From positions 1,782,001-1,846,000 of the forward strand of contig NZ_LT906478.1 of NCBI RefSeq assembly GCF_900187025.1: 64,000 bases of DNA, written 5' to 3'. Shown here one piece after another: positions 1 to 10,300 of the stretch (position 1 is its first letter; the number at the start of each line of letters is the position of its first letter). The notes under the pieces were generated by a model. That model searched no databases. It saw only the letters and a program-made list of their open reading frames with translations, and was not told the origin of the DNA. A program made the translations under genes and the position numbers. The stretch is from Listeria ivanovii subsp. ivanovii (GTDB taxonomy: Bacteria; Bacillota; Bacilli; Lactobacillales; Listeriaceae).

Positions 1-1814
1 AGTAGTAAGACACCTTTCACAGGGTTTAATTTGATTACCGTTTGTTTTAGCTTTTCATACATCGCCTTTACTTCGACCGTAAGCGGCATATCCAGTGCAA
101 TACCACTATCGATACTTAATAACTCCTGCACGGTTTCTACCATACTCGTCGCAGTGGAACGGCCATGCATCATGACAATGACTTCGACTTGAAGTTCTTG
201 AGAGAGCGCAGTGTCCACGACTTCTTCTGTTAAAAACATTGTTAAAAAGCCAATTTCGTCAAATGGAATTTCGATTCGCAATTCTTGTTCAATTAGTGCC
301 GATAAATCAATCGCTACTTGGAACTCTTTGGGATATTTTTTGCGAATGTTATTTAAATCTGGATGAATAATATGTTTTTGCTCACGAACTCGTTCGATGG
401 TACTTTGTAAATGTAACGAAAAAGCGAATTTCATTTTTTCATTATATTTGCGATTTAGTTTTTCTTCCGCCATCGCATAAACTTTCTCCGTTAATTCCCA
501 AACTGCTGGATCAATAATTTCTTTGGCGGTTTGGTGAGTTGGGAGTTGGACCATGTAGTCATGGAAATACTGGTCAACATCGACATAAAGCGCTTCTTCT
601 AATTCGCTTTGATCTTTCCCTTCTTTCATTAGTTGATCGGCTTTTTCTTGAATGGCATGATAAACATCGTGTACATCTTCTACTTGCGCCGAGGCATCAC
701 TCGTATCGACAAATTTAAAAATTGCTTTATTAACATCAATCAGCCGATTTAGTTTTTCTGGTTCATCTTTTAAGTGAAGTAATCCTTTTTGTACATGAAT
801 CGGCAAATCATCTTGTTCAATCAAGATATAATTCGCTGTTTTTGTTTTATAATGCAAAAAGGCTTTGGCACAAGCAAGTTTTAAATCTCGTTGAAGTTGC
901 CCTACGTTGGCACTCGCATGATAAAGTAAAAAGGCAATCAACGCTTTTCGGTGCACTCGAATGGATTGGTGTAAGCGAATCGCTTCTTTATTCAAGAAAA
1001 ACTCAATTAATTGGTAACGTTCTTCTAAATTCCTTTCCGCAAGTGCTGGTAGCGTAATCGTCATTGGAATACGTCTCGTAAACGTCTCTAATAAAAAATT
1101 ATCTGGTGATTCTGTTGTCGCACCAATAATTTGAACCTGGGCATAATGGACGTTAGCGCTTTCTCCAAGTGGCCGAAATTCGCCTTTATCAATGAATGTA
1201 AAGAGCATTTCTTGACCTTCTGGAGGCAAGCGATGAATTTCATCGAGAAACAGAATGCCGCCATCTGCTTTTTTTAGTAATCCTTCACGGGTTTCTTCAG
1301 CTCCCGTATAAGCCCCTTTAATGACACCAAAAATATGGCCAAATAAAAGTTGCGGATTTTGCGCATAGTCCGCGCAGTTAAACGATATAAAAGGAGCATC
1401 GGCTGGAATGGTTTCTGATTCTTTGGCAAATTCGTACATACATTCAGCAAAAAGAGATTTACCTGTCCCAGTCCGTCCTAAAATCAAGCTATGCAAGCCA
1501 TTCGGTGGATATAGAATCGCTGCTTTTGCCTGTTGAATACTGACTTTCAAACTATCTTCTGAACCAATTAAGCGGCCAAAAGCGGATTCTGACTGTGCAC
1601 TTACTGATTGTACCGTTTTGGTAGTAGTCTTTAAAGCTTGATAAAAAACCGGTTTTCCCGAAAGTTTATCAATTCTTTTTTCTTTAAAAAGATCATTTAG
1701 ATATCGACTAGCATTCGCTCGGTCCATTTGAAGCAATTCCGCAACATCAGCTGCAGATACTTTTTCTTCTTTTTTCTTTAGAAGTTGGAGGACTTCTTCT
1801 TTTCTACTAGACAT
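1..1814 (-). CDS. LevR/ManR-family sigma-54-type PTS-regulated transcriptional activator (3' end outside window)
   Basis: The reading frame is open from the ATG at 1814 to the window edge (604 codons), so the C-terminus is missing. An N-terminal winged-helix DNA-binding region (about residues 1-55) precedes an AAA+ domain with Walker A GRTGTGKS, a GAFTGA-like loop reading GAYTGAEE and Walker B GGILFLDE. These are hallmarks of sigma-54 activators. After it come a PRD module with the conserved His in SLHLQS (about residue 467) and an EIIA-Man-like domain with MMHGRST (about residue 548), the usual LevR order. PRD and EIIA domains are phosphorylated by PTS proteins, so it likely activates a sigma-54-dependent PTS operon, probably beyond the left edge. 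The target is inferred from family, not seen. Confidence 0.85.
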   Translation of the reverse strand, partial: MSSRKEEVLQLLKKKEEKVSAADVAELLQMDRANASRYLNDLFKEKRIDKLSGKPVFYQALKTTTKTVQSVSAQSESAFGRLIGSEDSLKVSIQQAKAAILYPPNGLHSLILGRTGTGKSLFAECMYEFAKESETIPADAPFISFNCADYAQNPQLLFGHIFGVIKGAYTGAEETREGLLKKADGGILFLDEIHRLPPEGQEMLFTFIDKGEFRPLGESANVHYAQVQIIGATTESPDNFLLETFTRRIPMTITLPALAERNLEERYQLIEFFLNKEAIRLHQSIRVHRKALIAFLLYHASANVGQLQRDLKLACAKAFLHYKTKTANYILIEQDDLPIHVQKGLLHLKDEPEKLNRLIDVNKAIFKFVDTSDASAQVEDVHDVYHAIQEKADQLMKEGKDQSELEEALYVDVDQYFHDYMVQLPTHQTAKEIIDPAVWELTEKVYAMAEEKLNRKYNEKMKFAFSLHLQSTIERVREQKHIIHPDLNNIRKKYPKEFQVAIDLSALIEQELRIEIPFDEIGFLTMFLTEEVVDTALSQELQVEVIVMMHGRSTATSMVETVQELLSIDSGIALDMPLTVEVKAMYEKLKQTVIKLNPVKGVLL

Positions 1815-1896
1815 CTACTCTACTCCTTTTTAAAACTCTATGTTTCTATTATACCTTTTTAAATGGCATCCTCGCAACGATAAAAATTAACCATAA

Positions 1897-1945
1897 AAAA
1901 AGCACGTATGCCTTTCTCTCGGTAAAGTGAGAAAGACACACGTAC
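1897..1945 (-). terminator. Rho-independent terminator of the helicase gene
   Basis: A long imperfect inverted repeat (arms around CACGTATGCCTTTCTC and GAGAAAGACACACGTAC) lies 3 nt after the helicase stop. On the minus strand it is followed by a run of seven T. Confidence 0.8.
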
Positions 1946-1947
1946 AC

Positions 1948-3282
1948 TTATTTAAACTTTTTAAAATTAGTTGGTTTCTTTTTGGACTTATCCATATAGT
2001 TATTTCGTTCAGATTGGAAAGACTTGGTTGATTTTTCTTTGCGAACAGGTTTTGTTTTGTCAGCTGCTTTTCCTTTGTACACAGGTTTTGTAGTACTGCT
2101 TGTTTTTTCTTTGCGTACTTGTTTAGGTGGTCGAGCTGTTTTTTTAGCAATTTTATTTTCTGGTACAGCTCCGTCGAGTAGTTTTCCTTGGTAAAATCTA
2201 ACTTGTTTTCCTTTTAAGTTGTGGATAGTTAGATATTGTTTTAAGGTTCTTATTTCTCGTGGGTTGGCAAACGTAATGACTGTTCCAGATTTCCCCATTC
2301 GACCAGTACGTCCTGATCGATGCGTGTATTCTTTTTCGCTTGCGGCTAAATCATAGTGAATAACATATGGTAAATCTTCAATATCTAGTCCACGAGCAGC
2401 TACATCGGTCACGATTAAATAAGTTAATGTCCCTTTTTTGAAATCATCGAGGTATTTTTTTCGTTTTTCTTTACGAATTTCACCATGAATTCCAGCAGCT
2501 TTCACTTTATCGAAATGAAGTTTTTCGAGTAAAATTTCCATTCGCGGTTTGTCTTTTACAAAAACAAGTGCACGCATGTCTTTGATATGAGAAATCCGAC
2601 GTAATAAAGTAGCCTTGTCGCGTGATTCCACATCCATATAAAGATGTTCCACATTCGTTAATTCTTCAGGTTTCGCTGTCACTTCTAATACGACTGGTTC
2701 TTGTTCTGTTTGGCCGAAAAATGTTTCCGGGTTTTCTAGTTTAGTTGCAGAAACAAGTATCAATTGGCGATCGCGCACGGCACTTTCAACAATTTCGAGC
2801 GTGCTTTTAAAGTTCTCTTGACGAAGTAACTGATCACATTCATCTAAAGTGATTGTTTTAATTTCGTGCATTTTAATTTTCTTTTGTTTGATTAACTCTA
2901 ATGCACGTCCTGGGGAAGCAACGATTATTTGTGGTTTTTTCTTTAGTTTTTCGATTTGGCGTTTTACATTCGCTCCACCGATTAGCGATATCACTGTCAA
3001 ATCTTCACTTGGTAACCACGAGCGGATTACCTCGGTGATTTGCATTACAAGTTCATGAGATGGCGCTAAAATTAGCCATTGTATGTGCGGAGTAGCTTCC
3101 ATTTTTTCCAAGGTTGGCAGCGCATATGCTACTGTTTTCCCTGTTCCAGTTGGTGACACCGCTAAAACATCTGCGCCGTCTTTGATTGGCTGATACATCG
3201 CACGCTGAATTTCTGTTGGCGTTTCGTAGCGATGTTCTTGCCATTTTTCCGCCCAAAAGCTTGGGATTTTTGATTCTGTCAT
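1948..3282 (-). CDS. DEAD-box (DECD variant) ATP-dependent RNA helicase, cold-adaptation type
   Basis: A 444-residue superfamily 2 RNA helicase. A Q-motif-like start (YETPTEIQ, 19-26) precedes motif I SPTGTGKT (43-50), motif II DECD instead of DEAD (147-150), motif III SAT (178-180) and motif VI HRSGRTGRMG in the second RecA domain. The last ~75 residues are a Lys/Arg-rich tail, probably RNA binding. Order and sequence match the L. monocytogenes helicase Lmo1722, reported to support low-temperature growth and 50S ribosome assembly (recalled). The start has AAAGGAG 8 nt upstream, and a TGG-TATGAT extended -10 lies at 3313-3321. Single-gene unit with its own terminator. Confidence 0.9.
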   Translation of the reverse strand: MTESKIPSFWAEKWQEHRYETPTEIQRAMYQPIKDGADVLAVSPTGTGKTVAYALPTLEKMEATPHIQWLILAPSHELVMQITEVIRSWLPSEDLTVISLIGGANVKRQIEKLKKKPQIIVASPGRALELIKQKKIKMHEIKTITLDECDQLLRQENFKSTLEIVESAVRDRQLILVSATKLENPETFFGQTEQEPVVLEVTAKPEELTNVEHLYMDVESRDKATLLRRISHIKDMRALVFVKDKPRMEILLEKLHFDKVKAAGIHGEIRKEKRKKYLDDFKKGTLTYLIVTDVAARGLDIEDLPYVIHYDLAASEKEYTHRSGRTGRMGKSGTVITFANPREIRTLKQYLTIHNLKGKQVRFYQGKLLDGAVPENKIAKKTARPPKQVRKEKTSSTTKPVYKGKAADKTKPVRKEKSTKSFQSERNNYMDKSKKKPTNFKKFK

Positions 3283-3324
3283 GATCGGACTCCTTTATTC
3301 GTTCTTCCTTTTATCATACCATGC

Positions 3325-4098
3325 TTACTGCAAGTCTGCACTTTTATTTAGGATTTTTGTGGTGAGGAACAGGAGGAAAATACCAAAATGCAGGTTAAAA
3401 ATAAAAACTAGTAAAGAAAACTGAAATTCTAGCCCAATGGAATATTTAAATTGTATTTCTGGACCTAGTTCTGGCAACCAGCTACTTCCAATATGCGTTT
3501 GTGCTGCATTAATCAGCAGAAAATAAATAATTGCTGCTATAAATCCAAAACGGTAACCATTTACTGGAATCATACTAAGTGCAGTTGCCACCATAACGAT
3601 GCAAACAAATGACAGAGTAATCAGCCAGATTCCTATAAACGTTTCTACGATTATTTTTAAAACTAGCACCAAGCTCAGTTCTGCATGACCAATTGCAGCT
3701 AAAATCAAGGTGGAGAAAAGAAATCCAGTAGTTAAAATAGTTATTTCACCTAAAGAAATGATGACTTTATTCACGAGCATTTTCCAAATCGGCGTTTCGG
3801 TCTGGAAAAACAAATAACGTGTTTCATCATATATTCCAGCTACTGCTGTTGCTACAAATAGAAGCAACCAAATAATCAGCCAACTACCCCCAATAATGCT
3901 TAAAAGACTTAAAAGAAAATCATCTCCCGAAACAAATGATACGCCGGTATTTTCCACACTTATGCCTACTGGTGTTGTGATGCCCTTTCCTAATTTATAA
4001 AACAAGCCCACGAATAAACAAATCAACCACCCAGAAAAAGTTGCAAAAAACCAATAACGATGTGCGTTCCATTCTAACTTCCAGTGTGCTTTAAGCAT
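3325..4098 (-). CDS. ABC transporter permease-like integral membrane protein
   Basis: About 257 residues with roughly six hydrophobic segments and no enzymatic motif. An upstream in-frame start at 4176 is possible, but the ATG at 4098 has a clear GGGAGG nine nt away and overlaps the preceding ATPase stop by 8 nt, the pattern of translational coupling. It is the membrane partner of the ATPase, third gene of a GntR-ATPase-permease operon like ytr/yhcEFG systems of Bacilli. Substrate unknown; such YtrA-linked transporters often respond to cell-wall-active peptides (inference from family). Confidence 0.75.
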   Translation of the reverse strand: MLKAHWKLEWNAHRYWFFATFSGWLICLFVGLFYKLGKGITTPVGISVENTGVSFVSGDDFLLSLLSIIGGSWLIIWLLLFVATAVAGIYDETRYLFFQTETPIWKMLVNKVIISLGEITILTTGFLFSTLILAAIGHAELSLVLVLKIIVETFIGIWLITLSFVCIVMVATALSMIPVNGYRFGFIAAIIYFLLINAAQTHIGSSWLPELGPEIQFKYSIGLEFQFSLLVFIFNLHFGIFLLFLTTKILNKSADLQ

Positions 4099-4771
4099 GT
4101 CCAAATACCTCCCGATAATAAGTAACAACTGATTTCTGGTTCCTATCTCGAAGCGTTTCGGTATCTTTACGGTCAATAATTTTACCTTGCTTCATCAAAA
4201 CGATTTCGTCAAACATCATTTCCATATCTTGAATCAAATGTGTTGTAATGAGTAGTGTTGCATCTTCTTTTGAAAAACGAGCAATACTTTTAACGATATC
4301 ATCGCGCGAAATTAAATCAATTTCTGAAAAAGGTTCATCGAGTAAGTAAAGATCCACGTCCCGACACAAAATTAGGGTTAGCATTACTTTTGCTGCGTTC
4401 CCTTTAGATAAGTATTTGGTGTTTTCTTTAACATTAATACCGAGCGAGTGAATCATTTCAGTCGCTTTTACCGAATTAAAGTCCGGAAAAAAACCAAGAT
4501 ATATTTGAAAATAGTCACGAATCATCATATTTGGTAAAAAATCTTCGCTGGGCAAATAGGCAATCCGTTTATTCATGGCTAAGGTAATATTGCCAGACGT
4601 TGGTTTTAATAAGCCCGAAATCGCGTTTAATAGCGTTGTTTTCCCTGCCCCATTTGGTCCGAGTAAGCCGATTATTTTTCCTTTCTCTAGTGTTAAATTA
4701 ATGTTATTTAACAGTATTCGTTTACGATATTTTTTCGTTAGTCCAGTTATTTCGATAAGGTTATTTGTCAT
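4091..4771 (-). CDS. ABC transporter ATP-binding protein (YtrB-like)
   Basis: About 226 residues. Walker A GPNGAGKT, a diverged signature (YLSKGNAAK where LSGGQ is expected) and Walker B DLYLLDEP are present, with the switch His in TTHLIQD. A GTG at 4780 is an alternative start, but the ATG at 4771 has a better spaced GGGG element. The start overlaps the GntR gene stop and the end overlaps the permease start, so the three genes are translationally coupled. Its degenerate signature motif is common in YtrB/YhcG-type ATPases. Export or signalling substrate not identifiable. Confidence 0.85.
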   Translation of the reverse strand: MTNNLIEITGLTKKYRKRILLNNINLTLEKGKIIGLLGPNGAGKTTLLNAISGLLKPTSGNITLAMNKRIAYLPSEDFLPNMMIRDYFQIYLGFFPDFNSVKATEMIHSLGINVKENTKYLSKGNAAKVMLTLILCRDVDLYLLDEPFSEIDLISRDDIVKSIARFSKEDATLLITTHLIQDMEMMFDEIVLMKQGKIIDRKDTETLRDRNQKSVVTYYREVFGHA

Positions 4772-5132
4772 TTTCAGCACCCCATTTTGATAGTAATTCT
4801 ATAGCTGCTTGTTTATCTAGACCAATGCTCTCTGTCTCTTCCAAAAAGCGCGCGGCAATTGCTTTGGCTAGTTCATTTTTAAGTTGTTCGAAAACCGCTT
4901 TTTCTGAGGTTACAAATGATCCCATTCCGCGTTTAGCATAAATATAACCAGCACGTTCTAACTCTTGATATGCCCGACTAACTGTATTCGGATTAACGGC
5001 AAGTGTCGCTCCCATTTCACGGACAGATGGTAATTTATCATCTGCTTTCCACTCTTCTGTGACCATCTTTTTTTTCATCCAATCACATATTTGACTGTAA
5101 ATCGGTTTATCTGTATGGAATGTTGGTTTCAT
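4761..5132 (-). CDS. GntR-family (YtrA subfamily) transcriptional repressor
   Basis: About 124 residues: an N-terminal winged helix (WKADDKLPSVREMGATL, then NPNTVSRAYQELERAG) followed by a short all-helical tail, the size and build of YtrA-type GntR proteins without a large ligand domain. A GGAGGAGG element sits just before two tandem ATGs (5135 and 5132); a TTG at 5147 lies inside that element and is not the start. First gene of the operon with the ABC genes. A perfect palindrome covers its promoter, so autorepression is likely. Confidence 0.88.
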   Translation of the reverse strand: MKPTFHTDKPIYSQICDWMKKKMVTEEWKADDKLPSVREMGATLAVNPNTVSRAYQELERAGYIYAKRGMGSFVTSEKAVFEQLKNELAKAIAARFLEETESIGLDKQAAIELLSKWGAENDK

Positions 5133-5149
5133 CATTACCTCCTCCAAAC

Positions 5150-5185
5150 AATCCTAGTGTATTAAGTTAATAATACACTAGGATT
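5150..5185. promoter_or_regulatory. Perfect 15-bp inverted repeat, probable YtrA-like operator
   Basis: AATCCTAGTGTATTA and its exact reverse complement are separated by six bases. The repeat ends just upstream of the ribosome binding site of the GntR gene and covers the -10 box of its promoter. Binding by the GntR product is inferred from position and from the family. Confidence 0.75.
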
Positions 5186-5199
5186 GAACTTATTGTCAA
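5170..5199 (-). promoter_or_regulatory. Sigma-A promoter of the GntR-ABC operon
   Basis: TTGACA (5194-5199) and TATTAT (5170-5175) on the minus strand with an 18-bp spacer. The -10 lies within the palindrome. Confidence 0.75.
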
Positions 5200-5202
5200 G
5201 CA

Positions 5203-5245
5203 CAAAAAAAGTTAGGAATCAACATAACGCTTTTTCCTAACTTTC
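5203..5245 (-). terminator. Terminator of the oxidoreductase gene
   Basis: AAAGTTAGGAA/TTCCTAACTTT stem followed by a T-run on the minus strand, directly after the 5253 stop codon. Confidence 0.8.
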
Positions 5246-5252
5246 GATTAAT

Positions 5253-6236
5253 TTATTTTTCGACATCGAACCAAATATCGTTTTGGTGGCGAAGTTCATT
5301 CGAGACGCGCAATACTTTTAGGCTTAAATCAGCTAAATATTCGTATGTATCACGGTCAGTTTGTTCGATAACTCTAGCAAACTCAGCTGCTTCAAATTGC
5401 ATATCATTTGCTACAATTGGTCCAGCTAGTTCGGTCTCTTCTTTCGTTGCATTGTCATAATAAGTAATTTTTTCAATGCCAGTTAGCGGATCAACTATCA
5501 GTGTTCCGTTTTGACCATATATTTCACTTGGTAAGAAAGACTGGGAATTTTTCCCTTGAATAATCGTAATATTAAAAGTTGGATATTCTAAAATAATTGG
5601 TCCTAAGCCATCAACCCCAGTTGGTAGCTTTGTCGCAAAATAAGTCGATTTGACTGGCTCACCGAATAAAGTAATTGCAGAATAAAGTGAGTAAACCCCT
5701 AAATCAACAATTGAACCACCGGAAAACTTCAAAGAGAAAATGTTTGGTTCTTCACCGTTTAAAACTTGGTCATATCTGGAGGAATATTTCATATACGTTA
5801 GTGTCGCGCCATGAATCGTACCAACTTTAGCAAGATTTTCCTGTAATATTTTGAAATTAGGTTCTTGAATATGGCGTGCTGCTTCAAATAAGAAAACATT
5901 ATTTTCACGAGCGATTTGGTGGGCATATTCTAGTTCTGTAACGGTAGAAAAAATTGGTTTTTCAACGATGACATGTTTTTTATTTTTGAGTAAGCTTACC
6001 GCATGCTCAAAATGAAGGGCGTTCGGGGAAGCAATGTAAACAGCGTCTAGTACGTTCGATTTCCCCATTTCTTCTACATCAGTGAAATATGTTAATTCCC
6101 CGTATTTTTCTCCAAATGCGTGGGCTTTTTCTTCTGTTCTTGAATAAACAGCAGTAAGTGCCCACTCACCTGAATTAATAGCACCTTCAATAAAGGCATC
6201 TGTAATCCAATTTGTTCCGATGATTCCAAGTTTCAT
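5253..6236 (-). CDS. Gfo/Idh/MocA-family NAD(P)-dependent oxidoreductase
   Basis: 327 residues with an N-terminal Rossmann fold (LGIIGTNWIT) and the family signature EKP (VIVEKPIF) that carries the active-site Lys; the C-terminal half is the alpha/beta substrate and dimer domain. It lies 60 nt downstream of the LacI regulator gene in the same direction and next to the beta-1,2-glucooligosaccharide genes, so it may oxidise a glucose or glucoside derivative. That substrate is inference only. Start has AAAGGAG nine nt upstream; the gene has its own terminator. Confidence 0.85.
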   Translation of the reverse strand: MKLGIIGTNWITDAFIEGAINSGEWALTAVYSRTEEKAHAFGEKYGELTYFTDVEEMGKSNVLDAVYIASPNALHFEHAVSLLKNKKHVIVEKPIFSTVTELEYAHQIARENNVFLFEAARHIQEPNFKILQENLAKVGTIHGATLTYMKYSSRYDQVLNGEEPNIFSLKFSGGSIVDLGVYSLYSAITLFGEPVKSTYFATKLPTGVDGLGPIILEYPTFNITIIQGKNSQSFLPSEIYGQNGTLIVDPLTGIEKITYYDNATKEETELAGPIVANDMQFEAAEFARVIEQTDRDTYEYLADLSLKVLRVSNELRHQNDIWFDVEK

Positions 6237-6296
6237 TAGCCAACCACTCCTTTTATTTTTACTTTAAGTATACCTTAAAATAAGTAAAAAAGTGTA

Positions 6297-7262
6297 CTAA
6301 TTGTCTGAAACAGAGGCACCGCTAATTCTAGTAGTATAGATTATTTCATTTTCTGCTTTTCCACCTTCTAAAAGTGCGACTAATTTATCTGCTGCGACAG
6401 CTCCCCATTTATATTTCGAATATTCTATCGTTGCAAGGCGTGGCACTAGATATTCGCTAATATCGGTATTATCAAAGCCAATAATCCGTACATCTTTGCC
6501 AATTTCTAATTCGGTTTTCGCAAAATAACGATACATTCCTATAGCCATATTGTCATTTAATGCAAATACCGATACAGGCGCTTTCCAGTTTTTGGCGATT
6601 ATAGCCGCGGCATTTTCACCACTTGCTTCGGAAAAGTCTCCTTCAATAATATGCGCGGTCTTATCCCCAGAACGAGCCAACTCTTGTTTGGCCGTTTCTA
6701 ACCTAACTCTAGCATCATAAGAATCCTCTGGACCAGTAACCACATAAAAATCACCTGTAAAATTAGTAGATAAATAATCAATTGCTAGCGTTGCCCCACC
6801 CTTATTATCTAGTAATACTTGACAGACATTTTCATGTGTTAATTCACGGTCAAGCACGACGATTTTATGACCACGGCCCGCATAGTTAACAATCTCCTCT
6901 GAAGGGAAATTGGCATCTAAAATAATCGCACCATCAATCATTTTCTCAGGTAAAAATCGGTGTGTCTTTGTACCACTGCAAGCAATGAGTTCATACCCAT
7001 GTTTGTATAGCGTTTGTGTTAAACCTTCGAGTAACGTCCCATAAAATATCCCGCCATAATTCGTTAAATAGACGCCGATAATTTTTGTTTCTCTTGTTTT
7101 TAGCGTTCGTGCTGCCATATTGGGAATATAATTCAATTCATTTGCGATGGTCATAATTCGTTTTCGCGTTTTTTCGGTCACTTTCGGGCTGCCATTAAGT
7201 GCATAGGATACTGTTGATATGGAAACCCCTGCCTTTTTCGCGATATCTTTAATTCCTACCAC
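6297..7262 (-). CDS. LacI-family transcriptional regulator of the beta-1,2-glucooligosaccharide locus
   Basis: 321 residues. LacI headpiece at the extreme N-terminus (IKDIAKKAGVSISTVSYALNG, about residues 4-24) with hinge helix PNMAARTLK, then a periplasmic-binding-like effector domain. The start is a GTG; an AAGGATG element lies upstream and no in-frame ATG is available. It follows the GH94 phosphorylase gene by 47 nt. Two identical GAAACGTTTC operators in the divergent glycosidase/transporter promoter region are its likely targets, with a glucooligosaccharide as inducer (inferred). Confidence 0.88.
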   Translation of the reverse strand: MVGIKDIAKKAGVSISTVSYALNGSPKVTEKTRKRIMTIANELNYIPNMAARTLKTRETKIIGVYLTNYGGIFYGTLLEGLTQTLYKHGYELIACSGTKTHRFLPEKMIDGAIILDANFPSEEIVNYAGRGHKIVVLDRELTHENVCQVLLDNKGGATLAIDYLSTNFTGDFYVVTGPEDSYDARVRLETAKQELARSGDKTAHIIEGDFSEASGENAAAIIAKNWKAPVSVFALNDNMAIGMYRYFAKTELEIGKDVRIIGFDNTDISEYLVPRLATIEYSKYKWGAVAADKLVALLEGGKAENEIIYTTRISGASVSDN

Positions 7263-7309
7263 GTGAATCGCATCCTTTTCTGTTTTTTTTTATTATACAC
7301 AAAACAACC

Positions 7310-10300
7310 TTACAGACGGTTATTTTTTTGAAATTTAATAGTAACTTGTGAACATTTTGACGTTAAGTTCTTTTTAGGTAAAATGATTGCTCCAGTTCGA
7401 TATGGATTCGCTTCATTTTCTAATGGTTGTTTTTCACCGTCTACTAAAATTCCTGCATCATCTGAAAGTTCAAAGGTAATGTCTAGCGGATAATTATCCA
7501 GCTCGAGATGACACTCCAAACCATTTAATTCTGCTGGTAAAATTGGGTCAAAAATAAACGTATCTTTTGTTTGACGAATACCGAGCACTGCACTAATTAA
7601 TTGGTGCAAATAGATTCCGGGGCCACTTGAATAAATACGCCAACCACCTTTTACCGGAATGCTACCTTCTTTTACGCGTGAAAACTCATTTTGTGCCTGA
7701 TAGCGATCTAAAAAGGCTGCATCAGAACTACTAAAATAAGTATTACTTTGGCGCAGCGTTGCATTTGAGACGACTTCTTGAATATTGATTGGGTTAATAA
7801 CCTCCAACATGTGCCATGCGTTGGTATCACCTATTTTAGCTAGTGATTCAATATAACGAATATGCGCATGAACATATTGCAAACCAACTTCTCTACCAAA
7901 ATTGGCTGCTTGCTCGGCGCGTTTAAAATGAGTGCTTACCCCGCCAGCATAATGCGCTGGTTCACTCATTAATCTGACACCATCGGGATGGAGTAAATGT
8001 GTGTCGATAATATCAAAATTCCGCTGTGCTTGTTCTTTGTTAACTAGTTCAGCGATGACACTCCTAGTTAGTGGAATTAAGCGATATTTAATATTCGTAT
8101 CCTTGTCTTCTGGATGAATCATCCATACCGGTGCTTTTCCTTCTTCTAAATAAAGGAAACCGGGAATGACATCCGTTTTACCAATCATATATTGTTCGAA
8201 ATCCGTTTGTACTCTAGTCGCTAGAGTGGCAAATTTCTCTCCTGTTGGTAAATATTTGGCTAGACGTTTGAACGCTTGATAAGTTAATGCTACAGTCCAA
8301 CTGGAAACCATATTTTTCTTAAGCTGTGCATTGGCTGGTTGAAGTGTGTCATCCCAGTCACCATCCCCATAATTTGACAGTGCTGTTCCTTTCATAAAGC
8401 GTGATTCAATTGTCTGCACGGTTAATTCAATATGCTTCATCAGCGTGCTTGTTTCATTAGTGAAATTTTTCGATGTGCGGTCCACGAAAGGAATTTCTTC
8501 TTCTAAAATTTCAGTATCACCCGTCATTTCCAAATAATCACCAATAATCTTCAGCGGCCAAACTATCACATCACCATGGCTTTCCTCTTGTTGGATTGTA
8601 GTATATTTATCGAACATAAACCACTGCGGCCAGTCGCCAGTGTCCCTGTATTGATGCGAATAAATCGTTAAAATCAGCTTGCGTAAAACAGCTTTATTAC
8701 CAGTCGCAAGGAAAAATTCGAATGGACCTTGGCTGACATCACGAGTTCCCCAAGCAGCGCCACTATATTGTTCCAAACCGTGTGGAGAGGCATAATGAAC
8801 TAACATTTGGTGCGCATACCAATATACAGTTAAATTTAATTTTTCTGCTGCCATGCTCGGATGATTCAAATGAAACTGCGCTGTTATTTCATCATAATTG
8901 GCACGAATCTCTTTAATTGCCACTTCTAAATCCGACTGAATTTCAGCAAATTCTTCTGTAAATTTAGCTTGAACGTGGAAAGTTGCATGATTTGCTGCTT
9001 CAAATACAAAGACATCTAGTCCCGCTTTCCCAACAAATTCTTCTGCAAAATAACTTTCATCCGTTACCATTTCGTAGCTTCCATCTACACGGAAACGAAG
9101 CGCAGGATAAGTAGCTAAAATCGGGGAATCATTAGCTGGATAATAAATAACCACATTATCCTCGATAACCTTTTTAACAGTCGTGTCATATTCGTTCGTA
9201 CCCATAGTAACTTGGTTCGTTAAAACAAGTTTATATGCTCGTCCCTGTTCTGACTTCACAGTAACATAGGCTTCCTTACTTGCTGTTGTCAAAGTGGTTT
9301 GAACGGTAATAAGATCATCCGCTAATTGATAATACCAGGTGGAGTAGTTCGTCCCTGTCTCCCAAACAGAAGGTACCCCTAGTAATCTGAGTTTTGAGTC
9401 TTGCTCTAAATAAATTCGTACTCCACTTGTTTGAAGAATGTTAAGCGGATTTCGCGCATGGCTATTCCATTTATTCATGTTCGTATTCCCTGCAACGAGT
9501 TGAGATAAAAAGGCACCATACATATAAGTGGTCGCCGAAAGTGTCGTTTCTGGATTTAACAGATTCACTTTATCAAGTAAAATGCTACCATGAGGGCGTT
9601 CAAGTTGCGCTTCTTTTTCGCGGGTTACTACATGGGCATAGTTAGGTGTAAAAAAGGATAAAATAGTGCCGTCTTGCTTTTCTTCTTGAATGCGGTCTGG
9701 AAATTTCGCTTGTAACCAATTTTCTGAAACTGGTTCTCCAGTAATTGGCGTTGCGATGTTTTTTTTGCGGGTTATTTTATTGACTGTTCTGTAGTCCGTT
9801 TCTGCTTGTGGTGCTTTTAACTTCATTATGTTTTCGTGTTTGGCACCAGAAGCTACTGGTTGATTTTCTGTTACATAGCCATAAAAAGTTGTTGCTCCAC
9901 TGCTTTGGAATTTTTCTGTTTGTAAAGTGATTTGGGCAAATTCATACTGATAGACCCGATTGGGCAAGTCTGCTTCTGTTAAAGCTGCTAATTGATTCGT
10001 TAACTTATAATTTGTTCCGTATATATCAAATCCGTCTGTTGCATAGCCAATAATTTTAGTGGAAGCGCCCATTTGGATGGCCGGGAATTGATTGTTTTGT
10101 GGTTGATTTTGACGAGCTTGGATAGTGAAACCTGCCTCATCTTCTGTTACATGATAATCAATATACTGAGACATATAAGCTTCATTTGTTCTCACTGCTG
10201 CTTGTTCTGCCAGTCCTAAATCTTGTAAATAAATTAAATCAAATTCAGCTTCTCCCTCCACTTGTACATCATAAAACCAACCTTGAGGATGAAATTGCAT

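Noticed and set aside
842-1057. Plus-strand ORF of 71 residues at the left edge
   Set aside because: Antisense to the LevR-type activator, whose frame is continuous with AAA+ and PRD motifs.
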